Position numbers and translations under genes: made by a program. The notes under the pieces were generated by a model that searched no databases, had not been told where the DNA came from, and saw only the letters and a list, made by a program, of their open reading frames with translations. Of a DNA stretch of 64,000 nt, positions 34,525 through 46,317 are shown in pieces (within the stretch, counting starts at the first letter, position 1; each line of letters begins with the position of its first letter). The DNA is taken from the NCBI GenBank assembly GCA_030512295.1, contig JAULSR010000001.1, forward strand, positions 3,681,001 through 3,745,000, in the 5' to 3' direction. Source of the stretch: Bombardia bombarda (lineage: Eukaryota; Ascomycota; Sordariomycetes; Sordariales; Lasiosphaeriaceae).

Positions 34525-34530
34525 CCGAGG
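34525..34530. promoter_or_regulatory. FarA/FarB-type CCGAGG core upstream of the dehydrogenase
   Basis: CCGAGG (CCTCGG on the other strand) is the core recognised by FarA and FarB, the fatty-acid-responsive Zn2Cys6 regulators of beta-oxidation genes in filamentous fungi. It lies 104 bp upstream of the dehydrogenase start. A six-base match could arise by chance. Confidence 0.35.
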
Positions 34531-34633
34531 TTAGCCGATTTTCAGCGGCCATTCGTTATGCATTCGATTCGATGCGCTCAACTCGAAGCTTTGAGCATCA
34601 CCCTCAAGCTCCCCCTACCTACCACACACAACC

Positions 34634-35757
34634 ATGGCTTCCATCATGTCGAAAAGAGCTGCCCTCAGGCTTCCGCGGGCCTTGAGGGCCTTTAGCACCA
34701 CCAGCTCGCGGGGCGCAGTGGTCGAGGTCAAGCGACTCGGAGTTGTCGGCGCCGGCCAGATGGTGTGTTCAAGTCAATCCTCTGCCCATCCGGACATGCC
34801 AGATCGCTAATCAACTCCTCAATTCCAACAATACAGGGCCTGGGAATTGCCCTCGTCGCCGCCCAAAAAGCCGGCGTTGCCGTGACCCTTGTCGACTCGT
34901 CGCAAACCTCCCTCGACAAGGGGCTAGCATTCGCAGGTGGGTTGATGATGACAGTCCTGATACAAACAAAAACACTCGATGTAACGCACGGTAACACCTA
35001 CTAAACACTGCGTCACAAAAATTCAGAAAAACTCCTCACCAAAGACGTCGCCAAATCCCGCCTCACCCAGCCCCAAGCCGACGCCGCCCGCGCCCTCCTC
35101 TCCACCACCACCTCGCTCGACGCCCTCTCCACCGCCGACTTCGTCATCGAGGCCGTCCCCGAGATCCCCTCCCTCAAGTTCGACATCTTCTCCCGCCTCG
35201 CCCAGATCTGTCCGCCCCACGCCATCCTCGCCACAAACACCTCGTCCATCTCCATCACCCGCATCGCCGCCTCCACCACCACCAACCCCAAGGACCTCTC
35301 GGCCAGCTCCCGCGTCGTCTCCACCCACTTCATGAACCCCGTGCCCATCCAGAAGGGCGTCGAGATCATCAGCGGCCTGCAGACCAGCAAGGAGACGCTC
35401 GACGCCGCCGTCGCCTTCTGCCAGCGCATGGGCAAGATTGCCTCCGTCTCGGCCGACTCGCCCGGTTTCCTGGCCAACAGGATCCTGATGCCGTATATCA
35501 ACGAGGCGGTTATCTGTCTGGATACCGGGGTTGGCGACAGGGACTCGATCGACGCGATCATGAAGAACGGGACGAACGTGCCCATGGGCCCGCTGCAGCT
35601 GGCGGATTTCATCGGGCTGGACACGTGTCTGGCGATCATGAAGGTGCTGCATGAGGAGACGGGCGATTCAAAGTACAGGCCGAGCATTCTGCTCAAGAAC
35701 ATGGTGGATGCCGGGTGGTTGGGGAAGAAGAGCGGGAAGGGGTTTTATGACTACTAG
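34634..35757 (+). CDS. Mitochondrial 3-hydroxyacyl-CoA dehydrogenase (short-chain HADH type)
   Basis: Three exons (34634-34762, 34837-34936, 35027-35757) with 74- and 90-bp introns; 319 aa, the usual length for single-function HADH. It catalyses NAD-dependent oxidation of L-3-hydroxyacyl-CoA in beta-oxidation, or related butyryl-CoA chemistry. The Rossmann motif is GAGQMG (39-44), split by intron 1. FVIEAVPE (115-122) is the conserved Glu block. STHFMNPVP contains the catalytic His177, and DSPGFLANRI (220-229) carries the conserved Asn227. The C-terminal dimerisation domain includes GPLQLADFIGLD. The N-terminus (MASIMSKRAALRLPRALRAF) is Arg-rich and lacks acids, as expected for a mitochondrial presequence. 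No PTS1 is present (ends GFYDY). A hydroxybutyryl-CoA dehydrogenase role cannot be excluded. Confidence 0.93.
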
Positions 35758-38700
35758 TGCAACGGAGGTAAGTAGGTGTGTATGTGTTGGCTCTGCGTTA
35801 TGAAAGCGGGTTCGTAAATTCGAACAACAACAGATGTAGGCGCAACTGCTGTCACGAGGCCCGATCTGCTGTGAGGGCATTTTTGGACATGTGGGATATG
35901 TAGATTTTGTTATTTTTGGGTAGGTATACAAGACATATAATCTGAGTACGCCCAGCAGCGGTATGACGGACCCCTATTCTGTAGCAGAATATGTAGGAGA
36001 GTAATACCAGAGGTGAAGCTGTTGACTGTTATCGATCACCGTGGGACAGAACAGTGGTTTTGTGGCTACTCCTAAAGAGCTTTTGAGAACAGAAAAGGGG
36101 AGCTGGGTCGTGGTATGTGGGGCCAGTTAGAATAGGGGGCGCCCCCTGATGTCCAGAGGGCATATGTTTGTTTATGATTCACCAGCGTAAATAAGATCAA
36201 CTCGGGAAAAGTAGATGTCCGCAGAACTGTCTTATCACTGAACAATCCATTAGACTTTAGAACACGTCAGTTATTTTGAGCCTTTAAATAGGTAACGTTG
36301 ATGGAGAAGAAAGTGATAGACTGTTACCATAGCAGACGTATGGCTAGTACATTCTTGACTTACGTTGATTACAAAGAGAGGTGAAAGAAGGACAAGAGTG
36401 ATGTTCGCGTGTATGTATGTAATTTGATCTGTTGTACGATCTGTGTATGATGGGTTGATTACAACCAGTAAGTCAGCCAGCCAGCCAGTCGGTTTCCGGT
36501 TTAATCGCTGAAGGGTAAGTAAACAAAAGATTGAACAGCTCTCTGTTCTCCTCCCTCACCATCTCTTAATGATGCTGAACAGAAGGCTTTATGCTCTTGA
36601 GTTCGTGTCTTCGATTCCCGGCTTTTGTCTGCTTGCATGTTATGTCTGTACGTATGGCATGGAATGATAAGTTGGAATTGGATGAACATGACTTGATATG
36701 TATGGCATGTGATGCTGCTAAGCCCTTAACCGACTGTCATAGTACTGTGAACAGACGTCCCTTTAAGCCGATGGAGATTCCAGTTTATAGACGTGAAAAG
36801 TCAATAATCAGGAACGATGAGGATGACAGTACTGGGTGCACACGAAGAAGCATGGTACAAACTTGGAGGTGGTAATCTCATAAACTTCGGTTATAGCAAC
36901 CGATCTTGATGATAATCTGTGTTCTTTTGCCACTTCTCCTGTTTATAACTGCCTCAATATTCTTTCTCTTTGGACTTGCCTCACGATTTATTGTTGCTGC
37001 CATTGCCGTACGAACGCGGGCTGTGGGCCAGCCAACCAGGCCATGAGAGAAAACGCGTCATGGCTGTTTTGGTTCCTTATACTCGATTCACTTTCGCTTC
37101 TTTGTGGCGTCATTGCCTGTAGATGAAAACATAACAAGCATGTAAATCCATTTTAATCAAATATCGTTTGGATTGTCAGGCGGTACAGATTAATAAAACA
37201 TAACAAACAGCACACAGAGCCCCGTGCACCCCTGAGTTTTGGTTGGTGTTGTTTAAGTGAGCCCTTTCAGCGGGTAAAGAGTGACCCGTGTCCGTCTAAA
37301 AGCCTGCTGTTGGGCGGCGGCGACGGCGGGCGCGTTGATAATTAACTTGTCTCATATTCATTCACTCTGTCATATCATTTCATTTGATCCCAAAGCGATC
37401 TGAGATATATACCAGAGATTTGACCACTTACTGTCATTATAACTAGATGAATTTGAATCTACTCCCTGAGAAGGATTGCTCTGTAGCCAATCATACAGGG
37501 CCGTGCCATGGTCCTGTCGTGATCCAGCTTAATTCTTCATCTTGTCCTCGAGAGTATTTTTTGATGAAAACCCTAAGAACATATATTTGTAATCTGGTAA
37601 AGGGGAAAAGATTTCAGTCGCTTCTTTCTTGTTGTCTGTTCAATGGGCGCATAAAGGGAGTTCGCTTCCCTGGGTGAGTCTTGTCTCCTTTCTTTTCTCT
37701 CGGAGCAGCAGCCTGAATCCGATAGATTCAAGAGGAAAGGGGTTTTGCAGTTGCAGTTACTGTTTGCCGCCATCTACGGTCCCTCGATCGGCCATCCACA
37801 TACACCCAAGTCGATCGTGCGAGGTGGTCACACCCAAAGGCTCCGATTCCTCTTGGCAGTATAAGGAAGAGAAGTGTCAGGCAGCTAGGCCTTCTGGTGT
37901 GCACTGGTACTGTTACCTTTTCCTCTTCTGCCTACCTACGGCTGGACGCTATCCCCATCTTCACCCCCAACCGGGCGGAATGCAACCACATCGGACCACG
38001 CAAACACATACCACTTGCGGCCATGAGGTAGCAGACGGTGATGGTGGTACCATGGATCCGTTTGCACATCAGCCAGCCTCGGGTGTCAACGCGACTAGGG
38101 AGGAGCGCTTAAGCGGTGGCTGTGGCGGTTGATGTGGTGGCCTGCCATCTGCCGAACGACCAGTCTGTCCCCCTTTTGGCCAGCAGCCGCCTGCTTGTCC
38201 TGATTACAAGGGAGCCAGTCGGTGGTGGATAGGTGGGTGATGTTGACGGAAGGGGGAGGGAGGGGGATTTGGTCTTTCTCACGCCCACCGTCGAAATACG
38301 GCAGCAACACGAGCGATGTCTTAAGCGACCACAACCAACCCCAACTGACCACTGTCAGGAGGAGGCGGCGGAGGGGACTGGTAGGGGCTTGAGTAGCTAG
38401 CCATGGTCACATTGCCAGTCTTGCGGATCTTCCCTGTCAATCACCCAGCCGGATGTCCATCAGAGCCAAGAAGCTGGCTTGTTCGTCCCCCATATATCCC
38501 ATCACGCCAAGGTCTGAACGACTGGCTGACCGGCTGTGGCAGTTGCGACTAGATCTGTCAGATCTAAGCAACCGGCCCCGACCCTTGTTCGTCTACCATG
38601 TTGCTCTCAGCACGCACATACTAACACACATAGTGGTGTGATGGGGTCGTGGGGGTAGCAAACGAGTTGATCTACGATATTTAGGTGAACCTGCCACATA

Positions 38701-41700
38701 TTCGACGGTACGAAACGGGTGAACGGAGTTGTCTACCTAGCTACAGTCAACCATCTCAACCCCGGGAAAGCCCAGGGCATCATCATGCCCGATACGCGCA
38801 GACAACCAAAGCAGGCAGGTGGTTAGGAGGAAGAAAGGCAAAAGGGGGGCACCTTGATTAACTTCCTCTTGCTCCATGAAGCTGTCAGCAGCTAGGATGG
38901 GTGGACTTTTGCCTTTATCAAGGCCGCGCCGCCTCAAAAACACGCAGATGCACCAGCGACCGATGACGGGCTGCAAATTACAGCACCTCTTCCTCTCCAG
39001 ATACGGCTGGTGGAATGAGATTTCGGCGCATCTTGGTGGATTGAGCCGATGGATGCATGCATGCAGGGTGGACGCCCGTCGGTCATCGGTGGGCTGGGCG
39101 AAGGAGGCATGGGAGAAGAGGTAGGTTGGTAGGTGGTAAGAAGCGGGCAGAGAGACAGAGAGAGAGAGAGAGGTCGAGTTGCTTTGCTGCCTCTTCGTGC
39201 CTGCAGCCTGCACCTTTCCCCCCAAAACCATAAGGTATCTACCCCCTTGTCAGTCACCCAGTATTCATCACACAGAAACAACAGCCACCGACCCAGGCTC
39301 GCTCCCTGGGGCTTTGCCTCTTGCTCGATAGCCGTCCAAATTGATGTCTGCCGGCTCCAGCTCGCGCACCACTTAGGCGACCCCCTCCTCCCTCCTCCCC
39401 TGGCGCACACATCTACTCAGGCACTGGCACTCCGCTTTGGCCCACCAGACCCAAGAGAATAAATTGAAGCGAGGGAGACAAGCAGGGGGTGGGGTGAGAG
39501 GGCTGCCAGTTGATTAGGTACCTTACCAGCAGGACAAACCAGGCACCGGCTACAGGCAATTTAGCCGACATACAAAGTAGATTGAGCGGAAACCACCAGA
39601 AGCACGACCACGCGCGCGCGCTCGCTCAACCAGGTCATGGGGAGGGGAAAGGAACTAAGGATACGAACATACCTCAAGGGAAAAGAAAGGCAGATGACGC
39701 CAGGAGATGGGATGCAAGAAAAGGGGAAAGAAGCGGAAAGTACGGAATTCAGCAGCTGGATGCATGCATGCATGTCTATGCAGAATCGAAGCCAGACTAG
39801 ACCATACCGATAGGTAAGGTAGGTAAGTGCGATCGGATACTTGCGCGCACGCGCGCCGCCCATTGCTCCTTCTCTCTATCCATCCAAACGAGCAAGCGAG
39901 CCTTTTGCTTTTTCCTCTTTCGTTCGTACTTGATTTGTTTGGTTTGCATAAAAGTTTTTTCCACTCCTTCCCTCGACGTTGCTCTGCCAAGTCTTTTGAT
40001 TCTCTGTCAGTGGCCGTTTCGGCGCGTAGATGATGGCCCCGAAAACATAACGCAGAAAAAAATGAGAAATCGCAAAATGAATGAAAGCTACTGTCGCGCT
40101 CATCGACGTTGCATACATACCTGCGTCGGTAGGTAGGATATGCACGTCTCTCCGGAACCGCTGAAGCAATCTGGGGTAATAGAGCAAAGAAGAGTCTGAC
40201 GTTGCAAGAGAAAAAAAATCCACCGCTTCGTACGGTCCAAGGAAATGACGAGCGGAGATTTGCTGCCCTCATCGTATGAGAGAGATCGATGGGAAGCGAC
40301 GATGAACTTTGTGTGGCGTCGTTTTTACCTTGTCGTCACCTTCGCCAAGTTGGTCAACCGTTTAAGGTAGGAGCTACCTACAGGGGTACCTGTTTGGGAT
40401 CCGTGCTTGATGTGGCTTGACGTTGGGAGCTTGTGCCTGAATGGGTGCCAAGCCGGTGGTGTCTCTTCCTTCTTTCGGCAGACATAGTTTACGTTTTCGT
40501 GAGGCCATGATACGACAGGCAGGCACAACCAACATTTTCATTCCCGGCTTCTTCCTTACAGTGTCGTCGGGACCATTTGCCGTCCGTCACTCACTCGTCC
40601 CCGCGACCCTGCATCTTGCATCTTTCTCCCTGGAATTCTTTTTGTCCGTCAATCTCGGGGCCGTCGGGTCCCATGTCGCAAGAAATCACAACATCCAGCC
40701 AGCAATCAAGCGTGCTTCTCGTCTGCGCCGGCTCCTCCCACTCTTGGCTTCCTTCCACTCATCAGCCCTCCTTCACTTTCCTTTGCAGTAGCTACCTTCT
40801 GGATTGTTCTACGTCAAAGTGACTTGCCGCCTCACCGCCTCACCTCTATCAGTCCCTCGGGTTCCTGCCTTCCTCTCAGCCCGCCTCTGAGCATAGGTAA
40901 GGTACCCAGTATCGGACCCGTCCTACAAAGGTGTACCTGACTTTCCATGAGATGGTATCCCGTAGTTTGATCCGAGAATTGAAACCACCAAGAACTAGTG
41001 CAAGCTTTTTTTTTTTTTTTTTTTCATTTCGCCGTATAGACCTAGGTTGCGAATTCTCCGAGGAAACTCGATAGAAAGCTACTAGTAACCGTTGAACCCT
41101 CCACCATCTGGAGCCGACAGACGACGGCACCTGGCTTGCGACGTTGTCGATCTTAGGTCTCATGCCTGCGGGCAGGCTGCAGGCTGCGGTTCCGTCGATT
41201 GCTCGATTCGGGACTCTCTGGTGTGGCTCACTAGACCGAGGTCGTCATGAGCGGGCCCATTGTCTCTGTGCCCTTGCTCGGGTACAATCGCACTCCGGCA
41301 TAGGATATACAACACAACCCAAGGTGGGTTGGATCACACCCCAGTGAGTAATGGCTTCGATGTAGTTCAGTCCCACTTTCTTTTCCCTTGCGTTGCTTGT
41401 TCGGAGTATCTGCTACGCGAAACTCCGTCTGAGCATCTTGGGCAAGCCGGGCTGAATGGGTAGAAGTCGTCCTGCAACACTCTTAACTCAGGTCACTGTC
41501 TGACGGGCGCTGTTGGCCGGTTGAAGAAAAAAAAACGCTCAGCGCCCCTGTACAAGCGTACTGTGGTTTGAGTACTTGTTTACTTCAACGGTGCGAGATC
41601 ATATCTCGTTCCCATCTCAGTCCAACGATATCATATCTTACATCCCACACCCCACACCCATATCACCACAGTCACTGAACAAACCGTACCCCACAGCTGG

Positions 41701-44700
41701 CTTTGCTCCATGACGATGCATACAGACCGAGCCAGCAACCTAGAGCCAACCAGCAGTGGCTAGCCTTTACTTTAATTTCCCTACATACCATGCCATGCTC
41801 TTGATCGAGCTGAGTCCGAGTGACATCCAAGTCCATAATCAGCTCCCCCTTCCCCTCAGAGTGATAGCCCACTCTGCCCTCCGTCCTCTGCCGAATTAGC
41901 CTCTTCCTTTTCTCGCCTTGGTTTGTTCTAGATGGCCGACCTGGTTTGGTACTTCATACGGGCAACTGCGGGCAACTGTTGGCAACTTTCTCCACTCTTG
42001 CGTCTATGTTGCGCGAGATCCATCCTGTTCCGACGTGGTCACACGGAACATGGTGGACGTAGGTTAGGGACACCACCAGCCGCCTCCACGATAGGGTACA
42101 TAAGTGCATGCCGTGCCCATATCATGCCTTCCGTAGCTTGTCATCTATGTAGTCAACTCTAGCACGCTTCGCACCCTCCTATCACCTAGAGCGGTGCTGC
42201 ACAAACTGTATTAGAAGCACCTATGCTATGTGGGAACATACATGTGTGCCTACCTTACCAGAGAAGGATTGGCTGGAGTGGTTGACTCTGAAATATCTCA
42301 TCATGGGCAGCCGACGTCGACAACACAGGATTCCGAACGCTGCTTAGATAATACGCCCGCAACATGTGTTCACCCCTTGTCCAATAGCTTTATGGTATCC
42401 CGGACCATCAGCCTGGAACTTGCACAACGTTACGGTTGTTGTGGAAGAGCATTGATGGTGGTGTGGGTCAGCCAGCCACGCTGCCGATTGCCCAAAAGGA
42501 GCAGGGGGTAGTGGAAGCTTGCAAGCTTCCCCAGATTCCGCCATCGAGGTTGCAATTGCCCCTTGTGTCTGCTTGGTAAATATTCAGTGCAGATGAGGAG
42601 TACTGTGCAATTGACGTAAGGGTCAGTCACACCGGTGGCATCGGTTGCCAGGCCGCGGGCTTGGCCCTGCCGGCGGAAGCAGAAGAAGCAGAGCGCGTGC
42701 AAAGCAAAAAAAAAAAAACGACCTCGTGTTCCCGTGCGTGGCAGGCTATCAGATGGCGTATCTTGGTTATATCCGCAAACCTTCTTTTCTGACTGAATGC
42801 CAATGGGAAGCGGCGCCAGGGTTTCATTCCGCAGTAATGAAGGCGCACGTTTTTCATCTCTGTTATTTTCCGATCGAGCGCCCGGCCAACCCGTCCACCC
42901 AATAAGGAATCAAGACTAGGAGGGGCCAGTGGAAGAGGGCGGCTGCCACCCGTGGTTTTGTCTCAAGGCACGAGGAGGTGAGAACTGCCACGTTGAAAAC
43001 GTTGATAGTGGTAGGCTGACAGGCAGCAATGACACTGGGGCCTTGCATCTGGCCTGCGTCTTGCATCAGGGCAGAAAATGAGCGAAGGCTTCAGATCCAA
43101 TAGAAAACGGTGCTCGAGTAGTGTTGTGACGGCGGCCATCCGCCCGTGATAGCTAGCAATTTCCCAAGGAGGAAACCTTCGAGACTCTCCGCCGAACACT
43201 TCCCGTCTCTTGTCGGCAACGGCAGCGGGCGGCAAGCCCAGTGTGTAGTAGAGGAGCAAGGCGTAGGCCCCGTTTGCCAAGGTGCTATGCCCCAAGGGGT
43301 TGAGGGCGCTTCATATCACCCACCACCCACCAGGGTGACCAGACAAGGAAGCCTTGTCGTAGCCCCCCGTCCTGGCCTCTGGGCTTCAAGGCGGGGTCGA
43401 TCGATCTACGGCATACCGACCCCAGACAGACCACAAGTGAGCTTGTGAGTTGCTTGTTCCTTAGACCAAGCAAGTCCTACGACCAGCCAGCAAGCCTTGA
43501 CCAGCCTATACCCAGAATGGACTACCTCTATATCTATCTTCATTATTTTACTTTATTAACGAACATGTCAGAAGAGGGAGGTGCTAAGCTGACCGGCCTG
43601 CAGGGCGCGGGTTGACCGAGATGAAGCCGGGCCGGCCAGCAGCCAGCCGCCAACCAGACGCCGATGTGCCTGTGGGAACCTTTCTGTTGAAACGACTCTT
43701 TTCATAATCGGACAGTGAAGGAAACCGAGGGTTTGAACCTACGCAGGTTACCACAGATGTGGCTATCCTACTTTCCGAGTCCCGGAAGATGATGGAACGC
43801 GATTTTGGTCTACGAGAAACCCAGCCGAGCCTGGGCAACCAACACCACCAGGATCTTCGAGATCGGCTCCGACTCCGTCTTTTCAGACCGGAAAACAACA
43901 ATGACCCCTGTCAAGGTATGTCCTTCTAGAATTTCCATGTCCCTTCTTTTCCCGGGCGGCTGAGGGCAGATATGCCAGCTATGTCGTAGTGGGGATTGGG
44001 TGCAGGGGTGCAAATGGGGGACGGCTGGGGTTCCTCACCTTCTAGATTGCCAGTCTGAGAAAGAAGGCGGTAACACAGCCTCCACCTTGACACTTCTTGG
44101 TGGCCATTTTGTTGCTGGAGGTAGGGTGGGCCCATACCTGGCCCGGCACCTTTGGTGAAAGTGGATGGGACGACCAGGAAAGAAGGCTCCTATGGCCTGG
44201 TTTATTCGTTTTGTAACCTCAAGGGTCGGATGGACGAAGAGCAAACATGACCCGTGTAAGTCTGCCTCGTTTACTTCACTCTTATGCATGTACACGATGA
44301 ACAGGGACGTCAAAACGGAGCAGTAAACAACACACGGTTACCAGGTGAGTAATATACGCGCACCCTGTCATCTTGTCCGACTCCGCAGCATTTTGGCCCA
44401 CTTGGTCAAGTCCTCTGCATAGGTACGAATCTATCTCTTATTGTGCCGTGGTGACTGTTCTAACCCTGGGCGCACTAGAGCTCATCTTGCAGACTGTGAA
44501 GCAAGCACCACGCGTGCGGAATCTCACTTGGTTTTGAGCACATGGCATGCAAAGTCGTCAGTTGATGTACTAGTTACTGCTCGGAAGCAAGCAGGGTAAG
44601 CAGGGCTATTCTTGCTGCCAGTCCTGACCTTCAACACCCCCCAGTAGAGCAATTTGACAAGGCCTGTCTGCCTCACTCATCACATATACTGTCACTACCC

Positions 44701-46317
44701 AGTAAGAGGTGCAGTCCCCATCATGCACAAGCTGTTGAGGAAGCTTGGAAAGCTTGACATGACCAGTGCTATTGAGTCTGGTCGGGCAAGAGACTTGCAG
44801 GGAAAAGGAGAAGATATCTTCGCCCCTGGCTTGCTAACTAACCACTTGCCCAGCTAGTGCCCTACTAACTCTTTCCGTTATCTTCCCTGCCTAGGTTAAA
44901 CTGACCCTCGAACTCTACATGCAAGCACGCACTCCGACAACCCTGATGAAGACTAACTCATGCTATGTTGACACTCACATCATCATCCATTCATCGCAGC
45001 AGGGGCAGACATCCTCCCTATTGGTAGCTTATATTTCTCTCCACCGCCAGCCTGAGACTAGTTCTGGTCGACTGCAGCACATGATCACTCACTCGATACC
45101 AACAAAGTGGGTGGTGGTATTTTCAGTTTCAGCCATCATCTTCTTCATATTCACATCAATCAGCCGGGGACGGGCGGGCAGGCGGGTATGAAACGTAGTC
45201 TGCCATATCGTCCGCACCAGTAGTAGGTAAGGTAGGTAATGTAGCCAACCCAGCCTCTTCAACTAGACTAGGTAGTCAGTCAATCAGCCATTCCCTGTTT
45301 TCCCCCATTCATTCCATCCTTCCGGGCGGTTCGTTCTTGTGTTTCTTTTCCTACCCCTTCTTGCCTTCTTCCCTGCCTGCGGGTCTTACAGACACAAAAG
45401 CACGCCTACCTACAGCCGGGAATGGTGTGTATCTAGACGTGAGCATTCTGACCGGGTAACCAACAATTCATCTATTCATAGGAATAGTGAGCAGAACGGA
45501 AAGAGTCAATCAAATGGTGGCGGTAGAAAGTATGCTAGGCATCGAAATATCAAGGTCTGAGTTCATTAATTACTGTGAAGTATATATCCAAGAAGCTTAA
45601 TCGTAAATGAGGACCAAAAAAAGAACACACACTGGTTTGGGTATTGAGTACTTGAGAAAGGCCAAGACAAAAAAGTGGGACAGATATTAAGACAAAAAGA
45701 AAACCAAGATTAAGTTGGTACACAAGAAAGGCTACAAAAAAGACACAAGTAGAGAATAAATAATGAACAATTCAGAACCAGAACAGTAAATATCCCTTCA
45801 TCCATCCGCCCACCTGCCCAAAGCATATCAAACTTATACACCCGACATCACAAGGGACAGCTAAAACAAATAAAAAATAAAAAATAACAAAGCTAAACCA
45901 GAACAATACTGGGTGTGTAAAAAAGGGATTTCATACATCATCGATCAGCCAACAAATAGATGTACCCAATCGCCGCCACCACTACATTGCCATGCCATAC
46001 CACCCAATCTCATTAAACCCAAGCGCCAAGTTTCCCTCCTTCCTCCCCGTCCCGGGCCCCTCCATTTTCCAGCTCAACCAAGACCCAAAAAAGAAATGTT
46101 GATGTTGATGTTGATGTTGTTGTGGTGCATATGTAACTGTTGTAAATAAAAGTGACATAGTAGAAAAGATACCTCAGGTAGGCAGAACAGAATAACGCGC
46201 CGCCCGCCCACTTTCCTATTATTCCGTCTTCTTTTTTACCTTTTTAGTTCAGTTCATTTTATTTCGTTTCTTAGTTTTCTTTCTTTCTTTTCACTTTCTC
46301 TTTCTGGTAAAGTCTCA
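35758..46317. other. 10.5-kb gene desert between convergent genes
   Basis: No open frame here has a recognisable domain, a plausible start and codon use like the neighbouring genes. It alternates AT-rich stretches (36180-37200, 45560-45930) with pyrimidine-rich, promoter-like stretches (40540-40860, which ends in a CTTTGCAG acceptor-like sequence). Other items are a GA repeat near 39155-39172, a T19-type tract near 41007-41024, and TACCTA/AGGTAC-type motifs at 39516, 39810, 40371, 40892 and 45226. The last 200 bases are probably 3' UTR of the homeobox gene. Unannotated non-coding transcripts are possible. Confidence 0.45.

Larger units (their letters stand above)
34198..34633. promoter_or_regulatory. 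Shared divergent promoter of tof1 and 3-hydroxyacyl-CoA dehydrogenase
   Basis: The 436 bp between two divergent start codons must contain both promoters. Visible elements are a GC-rich GGGGCGC-type triple repeat at about 34343-34363, an MCB/E2F-like cluster at 34373-34389, and a CCGAGG core at 34525-34530. No TATA box is evident. Confidence 0.7.

Noticed and set aside
43690..43765. Possible tRNA on the minus strand with GGTTCAAACCC
   Set aside because: The B-box-like word is good and GGAAA/TTTCC could pair, but the enclosed length is only about 57 nt and no anticodon arm with a 7-nt loop forms.
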